A stretch of 64,000 nt of DNA from Candidatus Lutacidiplasma silvani (GTDB lineage Archaea > Thermoplasmatota > Thermoplasmata > Lutacidiplasmatales > UBA184), in assembly GCA_022750295.1 (NCBI GenBank), contig JAKIVZ010000009.1, positions 1-64,000 of the forward strand. The letters run 5' to 3'. Shown piece after piece: positions 54,794-62,800 of this stretch. Position 1 is the stretch's first letter. Each line of letters opens with the position of its first letter. The notes below the pieces were generated by a model. It was not told the origin of the DNA. It searched no databases and saw only the letters and a list, made by a program, of their open reading frames with translations. The translations under genes and the position numbers were made by a program.

Positions 54794-55344
54794 GCCCCCG
54801 CGGTCCCGCCGGCCGGCTCGGTGAGGTCGGCGACGATGGTGAAGAAGCGGCTGAGGGGCATCCCGGCCCCCCATCGCAGCACCCCGTTTCCCTCCTTCGT
54901 CGACTCCACCGGCGGGAGCCAGCGGTTCAGGACCCGGTATCGGCCCGTCGAAGGCCCCACCCCGCCCGCGTACACGCGCCACGGCTCGCCATGGCCCCGG
55001 CCGACCCGTCGGTAGGCGTAGAGGATCACGAGGCCGACGCGCGCCACGGCCTTCCGGTGCTGCTCGAGTTGGAGCGCGGCCCGGCCGCTCGCCGCGCTGA
55101 ACCGGATCGTGTCCGACGCCGAGGCCTTCACCTCGAGGGGGAACGCGAACTCCGACCGGAGCGCCACGAGGTCGAAGCCGAACGAGCCGGCGGCGCGGAC
55201 GACGAGGAACGGCGCGCGGGCGAACGCGGCGACCTGGAGTCGGTCGGCCGGGGGGACCGATTTCGCGTAGCGGGCGAGGGCGTCGGGGTTGGCCTGGAGG
55301 AGTTCCTTCAGTTCCCGTTCGTACGCCGAGGAACCCCGACCCAC
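54790..55344 (-). CDS. Hjc-like Holliday-junction resolvase / endonuclease
   Basis: A 184-aa protein with the archaeal Hjc nuclease core: YERELKELLQA (Glu10), GSFGFDLVALRSE (Asp58), FPLEVKAS (E71-V-K73), the PD-(D/E)XK-type metal site. Hjc cuts four-way DNA junctions in recombination. The C-terminal ~90 residues are longer than in typical Hjc (about 120-140 aa). It is the first gene of an operon with thiolase and DUF35, an odd combination. It is divergent from the AAA+ ATPase gene. Confidence 0.75.
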   Translation of the reverse strand: MGRGSSAYERELKELLQANPDALARYAKSVPPADRLQVAAFARAPFLVVRAAGSFGFDLVALRSEFAFPLEVKASASDTIRFSAASGRAALQLEQHRKAVARVGLVILYAYRRVGRGHGEPWRVYAGGVGPSTGRYRVLNRWLPPVESTKEGNGVLRWGAGMPLSRFFTIVADLTEPAGGTAGA

Positions 55345-55400
55345 GGGCGCGTCTCTGGAGGCGGGTCATTATAGATTCGTCGGAGCATCCGCGACCGTTC

Positions 55401-56852
55401 GTGGCGGCGTCTCCGGACCTCGGCATCCTCGCCGACGAGGAGGCGGCCGCCCGTGTCCTCGCGGGCCTCGTCGCCGACTCCGACCGACGGAGGGTCGTCC
55501 GCGGCGTCGCATCGGGGCGCGCCCGGTTCCGGTTGAGCGAGCTCCGGGCCCGGCTCCTCAAGGAGCGCGTGTTCGAGGACCCGTCCCGGCTCCTGCAGCG
55601 GCTCAAGCGCCGGGGGCTCGTCGAGGAGCTCCCCGAAGGAAAGGGCGACCGGTGGTACCACGTCCCGCTCCCGGACGAGCTGCGGAGGATCCTGCTCGGC
55701 GAGGTCGCGCGGCTCGCCGCTCCCGAGCCGGCCGGGTTCATGCCCGTCCAGGACGAGGGGGCCGAGATCCGGTCGATGGACAGCGAGTTCGTCGACGCCC
55801 TCCGCGACGTCCTCCACCACCGGTTGGCGGAGACGGTTGCGTTCGGGAAGACGTTCAGCGTCGACGCGCTCGCCGGCTACCTCCGCGAGCTGTTCGGCGA
55901 GGCGCTCTACGTCGACTCGCTGATCTCGCTCCTCCAGCAGTACGCGCTCGCCGACGTCCCGCTGATCGCGCCGACGGGCCGCTCGACCGGCACGACCGGA
56001 TTCCACCTCGCACTCTTCGGCCCCCCGGGGACCGGGAAGACGTTCTCGATCGACGACATGATCCGGGGGAACCCCCGGACCGGGGTCCCCGCGCACGGCC
56101 TCGCGGGCCGGAACCGGTACTGCGGCGGGATCACCCCCGTCCAGTTCCTCCGGGTCGGGGCGTCGTACACGGGTCGGACGTTCAACTTCATCGTTCCCGA
56201 GTTCAACGACTGGTTCAAGTACAAAGGGATGGTCGAGCCGCTCAAGCTCGTCATGGAACAGCGCGAAGTGAAGTGGGAAACAACGCTCGGCACCATCGGG
56301 CCGTACACGTTCCACTCGTTCTTCTCGGTCAACTACAACGTCCGCGCGCTGGGCGACGCCGACTACTGGACGACGATCGCCGACCCGAACTTCGCGGCGC
56401 TCGAGGACCGGATGCTGCTGCGGTTCCACCCGATGACCCGGGACCGGTTCCGCGCGGTCGAGGCGAGCGCCGAGCGGCTCGAGCTCGGGGCGATCGAGTT
56501 CCCCCTCGCGGGGCGGATCCGCGACCACCTGACGCTCGTCCACGCGATCCAGACCCACCACCCGCTCGTCTCGGGAAAGTTCCGCAGCCGCCCGGTCCGG
56601 CTCGACCCGTCGCTCTACACCTCGCTCCGCGAGGTGAGCGAGCGGGCGCTCTCCCGGACGACCCATCCGAAGTTCTCGCCCCGCCTCAAGTCGCGCGCGG
56701 TCCGCCTCGCGGCCGCCGCGTCGCTCGTCGCCTACTTCGCCCGGCCGGGGGACGGCCCGATCCCGATCGGGCGCGAGGAGGGGGCGTTCGCCCGCCAGTT
56801 CTACGAGGAGGAGATCGGTGCCCGCGAAGGCCGACGCGGCGGCGCCCCCTAG
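55401..56852 (+). CDS. AAA+ ATPase with N-terminal winged helix
   Basis: A 483-aa protein starting at GTG 55401. Residues 42-80 form a winged helix (RFRLSELRARLLKERVFED, RLKRRGLVEEL). Walker A is LFGPPGTGKTF at 207-214. Walker B is unusual: FIVPEFNDW, where the conserved Asp is Pro but a Glu follows. Later, LEDRMLLRFHPM and RPVRLDPSLYTSLREVSERAL look like AAA+ lid elements. Not a recognised MoxR or MCM. It may remodel a DNA or protein complex. Its gene overlaps the next by 35 nt. Confidence 0.8.
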   Translation: MAASPDLGILADEEAAARVLAGLVADSDRRRVVRGVASGRARFRLSELRARLLKERVFEDPSRLLQRLKRRGLVEELPEGKGDRWYHVPLPDELRRILLGEVARLAAPEPAGFMPVQDEGAEIRSMDSEFVDALRDVLHHRLAETVAFGKTFSVDALAGYLRELFGEALYVDSLISLLQQYALADVPLIAPTGRSTGTTGFHLALFGPPGTGKTFSIDDMIRGNPRTGVPAHGLAGRNRYCGGITPVQFLRVGASYTGRTFNFIVPEFNDWFKYKGMVEPLKLVMEQREVKWETTLGTIGPYTFHSFFSVNYNVRALGDADYWTTIADPNFAALEDRMLLRFHPMTRDRFRAVEASAERLELGAIEFPLAGRIRDHLTLVHAIQTHHPLVSGKFRSRPVRLDPSLYTSLREVSERALSRTTHPKFSPRLKSRAVRLAAAASLVAYFARPGDGPIPIGREEGAFARQFYEEEIGAREGRRGGAP

Positions 56853-57309
56853 GAAGCGGGCGGCGCCGGCGTTCCGCCGCGCCGACGCGGATACCGTGCA
56901 GGCCGCCCTCGACCGGCTCCTCGTCCTCGGGATCGGGAACTACCCGTCCCAGGCGGCGTTCCTCCGCGCCTTCCGCCCCGCCCTCCGCGCCGAAGACCCG
57001 ACGATGCGGATCGCCGGGCCCCGGCTCCGCTCGATCCTCGTCGACTCCCCCGGGGTCCGGCTCGCCGTCCGATTCAGCGAGCGGTCGGACGGGCCGGCGC
57101 CGACGACGTGCCCGGTCTGCTCCGGACCGCTCCGGCCCCTGCGGAACCGGACCCTGACGGGCGAGGTCGTGGCGCTCGGCTCGACCTGCCCCCGATGCGG
57201 GTACTGGATGCACCGACGGCGGCGGATCCCGGTCCGGTACACGATCCGACGGATCCCCCGCCGGGGCGGGGGACGCCGACCGACCACCGCCGAGCCCCGG
57301 TCCGAGTGA
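56818..57309 (+). CDS. Zinc-ribbon protein downstream of AAA+ ATPase
   Basis: A 163-aa basic protein starting at GTG 56818, overlapping the ATPase gene by 35 nt. N-terminal helices (TVQAALDRLLVLGIGNYPSQAAFLRAF), then strands RLRSILVDSPGVRLAVRF, and a C-terminal zinc ribbon CPVC...CPRCGYWMHRRRRIPVRY with a very basic tail. Likely DNA- or RNA-binding partner of the ATPase. No family recognised. It converges with the SPFH gene. Confidence 0.65.
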   Translation: MPAKADAAAPPRKRAAPAFRRADADTVQAALDRLLVLGIGNYPSQAAFLRAFRPALRAEDPTMRIAGPRLRSILVDSPGVRLAVRFSERSDGPAPTTCPVCSGPLRPLRNRTLTGEVVALGSTCPRCGYWMHRRRRIPVRYTIRRIPRRGGGRRPTTAEPRSE

Positions 57310-57339
57310 CCGGCCGGTCCCGGACGGACGATCGTTCGG

Positions 57340-58515
57340 TCAGGGCGGCATGACGGTGCCGCAGTTCGGGCAGAACTTCGTCCCCGCGGGCACGCTCGCC
57401 TGGCACTTCGCGCACGTCCTCGGCGGAGCCGGGGCGAGCGACTGGCCGCAGCTCGGGCAGAACTTCTGCCCGGCCTGGGTGGCGGCCCCGCATTTCGGGC
57501 ACGGAGGTCCGGCCGACGGCGCCGCGATCGTCGCACCGCACGACGGACAGAACTTCGAGCCGACCGGGACCATCGTGGCGCACTTGGGGCACGGGGTCTG
57601 GCCGCCGGGCGACCCGCCCGGAGTTCCCATTCCCTGGTAGGCGCCCTGCATCGAGCCGGACATCCCGTAGCCGATCCCGAGACCGGCGCCAAGGCCGACC
57701 CCCGCGCCCGCGAACTGCCCGGCGCCGCCGGACTGGTTCGCCGCGGCGGTCGTCATCGCCTGGCCGGCCTGGTACTGCATGTAGTTCACGCCGAGGACGC
57801 TCATCGTCGAGCGGGTGTTGACCGCCTTCTGGACCTCGTCCGGAAGGTTGACCGAGAGCCCCTGGAGCTGCTGGACCTCGACGCCGAGGTTCTGGAAGTG
57901 CTGCGGCGCGAACCCGAGGACCGCCTGCTCGATCGTGCTGAGTTGGCCGGCGATGTCCGTGACGTGCATCCCCTGGTCCTTGAGCTTCCCGAGGGTGTTG
58001 TAGACCAGCAGCACCATCTGGTCGCGAAGTCGGGCTTCCACGTCGGCGGTCGTCGCCGCCCCGAACGTCCCGACGAACTGGTTGATGAAGAGGTCCGGCC
58101 CGCCGACCTTCCAGCGGTACTCGCCGAACACCCGGAGACTCACGAGCCCGAAGTCCGGGTCCTTGAACACGTACGGTTCCTGGCTGCCGAACTTGCCGTC
58201 GAACCAGCGGCGCTGGAGGTAGTAGACCTCGGCCTCCTGACGGACCCCGCTCAGGGACTGGATCAGGTTGCCGACGAGGCCGGCGTTGAGGCTGGTCAGG
58301 GCGTACCGGTCGGGACGCTCGAGGTAGGCGAGGACCTTGCCGTCGCGGAAGAAGACGGCCGTCTCGTCCTGGCGGACGACGACGTTGTCGCCGTAGTGGA
58401 TGTTGCGCGGAACGCGCCACATCACGTTCGGGCCCTTGTACGCGTCCTCCCACGCGACCGTCGTCGCGCCGAGAAGACTCCCTCCCTTGGCCGGGACCGG
58501 GGTATTGGTGACCAT
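57340..58515 (-). CDS. SPFH-domain protein with three zinc ribbons
   Basis: A 391-aa protein of the YdjI/'virion core protein' SPFH branch: GATTVAWEDAYKGPNVMWRVPRN, FFRDGKVLAYLERPDRYALT, LQRRWFDGKFGSQEPYVFKDPDFG and EVQQLQGLSVNLPDEV. A Gly-rich linker then carries three pairs of CxxC (CPKC...CPSC, CPKC...CPSC, CAKC...CPNC), i.e. three zinc ribbons. In Bacillus the related YdjI is a membrane-associated partner in the PspA-type envelope-stress complex. Last gene of a three-gene operon. Confidence 0.85.
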   Translation of the reverse strand: MVTNTPVPAKGGSLLGATTVAWEDAYKGPNVMWRVPRNIHYGDNVVVRQDETAVFFRDGKVLAYLERPDRYALTSLNAGLVGNLIQSLSGVRQEAEVYYLQRRWFDGKFGSQEPYVFKDPDFGLVSLRVFGEYRWKVGGPDLFINQFVGTFGAATTADVEARLRDQMVLLVYNTLGKLKDQGMHVTDIAGQLSTIEQAVLGFAPQHFQNLGVEVQQLQGLSVNLPDEVQKAVNTRSTMSVLGVNYMQYQAGQAMTTAAANQSGGAGQFAGAGVGLGAGLGIGYGMSGSMQGAYQGMGTPGGSPGGQTPCPKCATMVPVGSKFCPSCGATIAAPSAGPPCPKCGAATQAGQKFCPSCGQSLAPAPPRTCAKCQASVPAGTKFCPNCGTVMPP

Positions 58516-58527
58516 CTTCGAACTCCG

Positions 58528-59226
58528 TTAGACCTGGATCCCTTGAACCGCTTTCGTCCGGGCCTGGAACGCGGCCTGGAGTTGCCGGATCATCGCGCGG
58601 CCGTTCTGGATCGCGGCCGCGGCGCCGGTCGTGGAGGGGATCGGGACGTTGAGCGGGGCGACCGCCTCGGTCAGGCGGTCGGCGGCCTGGACGAAGCCGT
58701 AGTCGTACTCGTACAGCCGGTCGAGCGAGGTCACGCTCATCCGCACGGACGGCGAGATCCCCGTGTACCCCTGCTCCGCGTGCCGGATCTGGCCCTCGAG
58801 GAGGTTGAGGTCGGAGACGAGCTGGGCGAGGTCGTTCAGGTGGGCAAAGTCGCCCGAGTTCGTCATCGAGGCGCGGGCGGTCGTGACGATCCCGCTCGCC
58901 CGATGGACCCGGTCGGCGACCTGCATGCGGAGCATGCTGTCGGCGGCCCGGTCGTCCTCGCCCTGCCGATACCCCCGGAACCCGGGGAGGAGGAGCTGGA
59001 GCTTCTTCAGGAACCCGCGGTCCTGGTCGACCCGCTGCCGAATGTCGACCATCGCCGGCGGGGCGGCGCCGGCGGGCGGCACCGTCGCAGGACCGAGCGA
59101 CGCCCCGCACGCGGAGCAGTATTTGCTCGTCGGCGCGTTGGTCGTCTGGCACTTCGGGCAGATCTGCGGGCCGGACGCGGACGGAGGCGGGGGGGTTGGG
59201 GGAGCGCCCATCGGAGGGCTGCTCAT
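58528..59226 (-). CDS. Zinc-ribbon plus coiled/helical domain protein
   Basis: A 232-aa protein whose start overlaps the previous stop (ATGA). N-terminus: zinc ribbon ICPKCQTTNAPTSKYCSACGAS, then a helical part (RGFLKKLQLLLPGFRGYRQGED, ADSMLRMQVADRVHRASGIV, HLNDLAQLVSDLNLLEGQI, AIQNGRAMIRQLQAAF). FLKKLQLLLPGFRGY is a recurring segment in archaeal proteins that accompany SPFH genes. It may be the structural partner of the SPFH protein 12 bp downstream. Confidence 0.7.
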   Translation of the reverse strand: MSSPPMGAPPTPPPPSASGPQICPKCQTTNAPTSKYCSACGASLGPATVPPAGAAPPAMVDIRQRVDQDRGFLKKLQLLLPGFRGYRQGEDDRAADSMLRMQVADRVHRASGIVTTARASMTNSGDFAHLNDLAQLVSDLNLLEGQIRHAEQGYTGISPSVRMSVTSLDRLYEYDYGFVQAADRLTEAVAPLNVPIPSTTGAAAAIQNGRAMIRQLQAAFQARTKAVQGIQV

Positions 59227-59747
59227 GGGGAACCCTTCGGAGTCGAAGGCGGGCTTTGGGTGACCTCCGGGTCGTGTTGCGCCGCCGCATAGTCGAGCGC
59301 GGACCGGGGGGGCTGAGCCTTCCATTGGTCCCGGCGCTCGAGGCGGGCCCGCGCGGTCGCGACGGTCCCCACGCGCCAGTACGCCCCGAGGAGCGTGGCG
59401 CCGAGGAACAGGAGGATGACGATCAGGACGATGAGCTGCGCGATCGGGTTGAGCGGGTTCGAGGGCGCGAAGACGACCGTGCCCACGAGGAGGGCGAACC
59501 CGAGTCCCGCGAATCCCCACGAGAGCGCCCGGGGCGCGGTCGGGTCGGGGGCGGCCGCTTGGGCCAGGTACGCGGCGAGGGCGAAGACGAGGGAGAGGAT
59601 CCCGATCGTGATCAGGCCGTAGAAATGGGAGTTGCCGGGCTGAGTGAGATAAACCGCGGTGAACAGGAGGGCGGCAACGACCGCGAAGACGGCGATGATC
59701 GCGATCCCGATCCCGACGGGTCGGCGGGGGGGAGCGGGGGTGGACAC
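59223..59747 (-). CDS. Four-helix membrane protein of the SPFH operon
   Basis: A 174-aa protein with four hydrophobic segments (IGIAIIAVFAVVAALLFTAVYL, YGLITIGILSLVFALAAYLAQA, ALSWGFAGLGFALLVGTVVFA, IAQLIVLIVILLFLGATLLGAYW) and a polar cytoplasmic tail. First gene of the operon membrane protein - zinc ribbon - SPFH, and it overlaps the second gene by 4 bp. It probably anchors the complex. Confidence 0.75.
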   Translation of the reverse strand: MSTPAPPRRPVGIGIAIIAVFAVVAALLFTAVYLTQPGNSHFYGLITIGILSLVFALAAYLAQAAAPDPTAPRALSWGFAGLGFALLVGTVVFAPSNPLNPIAQLIVLIVILLFLGATLLGAYWRVGTVATARARLERRDQWKAQPPRSALDYAAAQHDPEVTQSPPSTPKGSP

Positions 59748-59839
59748 CGAGATTCCTCCAATTCCGTTCGAGGTGACGACGGGTATTTCAGGTTAGAGGA
59801 ACGGCCCTGCCGGGCGCCGGCGAGGCGTGCCACGACGCC

Positions 59840-62800
59840 TCACAGGCGGGGTTCGTCGTCGGTCCGGTCCCGCGGCGGCCGGGGTGGCTTGGCCGGCACC
59901 GGTTCCGCCGGGGCGGACGGAACGGGGGCCACCGGCGCGGGGGGTCGGGCTGGATTGGTCTTCCCCGAGGGGTGCGATCCGGCCTCCGCCGATCCGGGCT
60001 TCGGTGGGGCATGCCCGGCCGGCGCCGGCGGCTTCGGCTTGGCGTGGTCGTCCTTGGCCGGATGGACGGGCTTCCCGCCCGACTCCGAATGCGAGGCCCT
60101 CGTCGCCGCGTGGGCCGGAGCCGCGGTGGGAGCGGCGGCCCGCGGAGCCGGTAGCGCGACCGGCTGTCCGCATTTCGGGCACGTCCGGAACTCGGCGATG
60201 CAATGCATGCACACCGGCGCGCCACACCCGTGGACGACGGTCGCGACCCCGCCACATCCGACGCACCGGGCGCCCGAAGGGGCGGCCCGAGGGGCCGGGC
60301 CGGACGGGGCCCGGGCGGCGGGAGCGGGTACCGGAGCTGCGAAGTTCGAGGCGGGCGGCGCCGGGGACGGGATCCCGGCGGAGCCGGCCGGGAAGAAGTC
60401 GGCGTCGTCGGGCTCCGCCGGCTCCGAGCCTCGGAACTCGGGCCCGTACTGCCCGAGGTCGAGAGACGGGAGCGGGGCGTGGACCGCGGTCCCCGCGGTC
60501 TCCACCGCCTTGATCAGCCGGGCCTTGAAGAGGCCGACCTTCAGCGTTCGCACGACCTGGAACAGCGTCCGCTGATTCTCCGGAAGGAGGAGGGCCCGGC
60601 GCGCCAATTCCTCGACGTCCGGGGTGAGCTTCAGGTTCTCGGGCCGGACGTCGAGTTCGAGGACGGTCCGGACGTAGCCGAAGAGCCGCTGGATCTGCGG
60701 CAGGGTCGTCGACGGCGGGCACAGGACCGCGACGTCGGCGAGCGTGAACCCGCGCCGGTCGAGGCCGTCCGGCCGGTGTTCGAGGGCAGCGGTGACGAGC
60801 CGGTACGACGCCCCCTCGAGCTCCTTCATCTCGTCCTCGTCGAGGCGGTCGAGGTCGACCTTCACGTTGCGCGAGAGCGCCTGCAGGACCGGCTCGAGGA
60901 GGTCGAACGGCACGTGGAGGGTGACGAAGAGGTCGTTTCGGGTGACCGCCCGGCGGGTCTTCGCCTCGAGGACGAGCGCCTCCCGCCCGAACCGCTCGAC
61001 CTGGCCCTCGCGGGTCTTCTGCAGCGCCGACTGGCGGCCCTCCTTGGCCGCCACGAAGTCGGAGTCGAGCGCGAGGGACCGGTCGAAGCTCTCCCGGGCG
61101 TCGTCGGGACGGCCGGTCGCGAGGAGGGCGAGCCCCCGGCTGCACCAGGCGTACTTGTTGGACGGGGCGACGGTCGTCGCGTGTTCGTACAGCGCGAGCG
61201 CCTCGTTCGGGTGCCCGAGCTTCTCCGCGACGAATCCGGCGCGGAGCATCTGGTCCGGGTTTGCGGCGTCGAGCGCAATCGCGTGCGCGTACGCCGTCGC
61301 GCCATCGGACCACGCCTCGCGGGCGATGTAGAGCTCGCCGAGCCGGACCCAGAGCTCGGTCGATTTCGGCAGCGCTTCCGCGCCCTTGCGGACCGCCTCC
61401 ACGGCGCCGGGGAGGTCGCCGAGACCGCTCTCGGCCTCGCCGAGGAGGAGGAAGAGCGTCGCGTTGGGCGGCACCTGCGGGATCGCCTGGGCGAGGAACG
61501 ACTTCGCATCGGCGTGCTTTCCCTGGTCGAGGAGGCACCGGCCGATCCCGCCGAGCGCGCTCGGCGACCGGGGCTCGAGCTGACGGACCTGCTCGTAGAC
61601 GGCCTGGGCCTCCGGCTGGCGCTCGAGCGCCATCAGGATCTCGGCGCGCAACAGCAGGGTCCCGACAGGCCGCTCCGACGCGGGGCCCTGCGCGAGCGTC
61701 TGGTCGAGGACCTCGAGGGCGAGGTCCGGTCGCCCGGCCGCCAGCCGGAGCCGGGCCCGTCGGTTCGCGATCTCGCCCAAGAGGCTCGGGTCGAGCGAGG
61801 CGGCCCGCTCGTACGCCCGGTTCGCCTCCTCGCCTCGCCCGAGTTCCGCGGCGAGGTCGCCGGCCTGCAGGAAAAGCGCCGGGTCGGACGCGTCGGCCCC
61901 CTCGGCGGCGAGCATCTGGTGGAGCGCCTCGTACGCCTCGGGCTTCTCCCCCGCCTGTTGGTGGAGGCGGAACTGCTCGAGGAGCGCGGGCGCGTGGTTC
62001 GGGTCGAGGAGGAGGATCGCCTGCAGGGAGTATTGGAGGTCGGCGGTCCGGCCGAGCGACCGGTAGGCATCGGCGCGGGACTTCCATGCCCCGATGTCGT
62101 TCGGGTCGTCGGTCAATAGCTCATCGACGATCGGAATCGCCTCGTTGTACCGGCCGGCGACGACGAGCGTCTCGGCGAGGGCGAGCCGCCCCGGCCGGCT
62201 CTTCGGGTCGAGCTGGAGCGCCTGGCGGTACTGCTGGACGGCGTCGACGTACGCCCCCTGCGCCCGGAGCGCCTCCGCGACCTCGAATCGAACGTGCGGG
62301 TCGGCCCCGGCCGCGTCGACGGCGGCGTTCAGCGCCTGCAGCCCCTCCGTCCGGTGGCCGGACTTGAGGAGGAGTTGCCCGCGGCGCCGGAGGAACATCG
62401 GGTTCTTCGGGTCGCGGCCGAGGAGGACGTCGAGGAACCGGAGCGCCTTCGCCTCGTCGTTCTGCTGGCTCAGCACCTCGACCGCGCCCCACAGGAGGTC
62501 CGGGTCCTCGAGGCCGAGGCGGAGCGCCTCCTCGTACGCCGTCTCGGCGGCCGCGAGCTGCCCGGTCTCCCGCAGGGCGTGGCCGAGCTCTTTCTGGACG
62601 TCGGCCCGCTGGGAGTTCGTGCCCAGCTGCAGGAACTGCCGGTACGCCCGGATCGCCCGGTCGTGGTCGGCGACGAGCCGGGAGGCGCGGGCCAGCCCGA
62701 GGAGACTCGCCTCGGCGAGCGAGGTGTCGAGCGATGCCCGCTCGTACGACACGAGGGCCGCCCGGGCCGCGTCGGACCGCTCCGGGGACCCCTCGGGCCG

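Noticed and set aside
59793-62119. 764-aa minus and 638-aa plus ORFs
   Set aside because: Both are out-of-frame shadows of the TPR gene, Arg/Pro-rich, with no repeat register.
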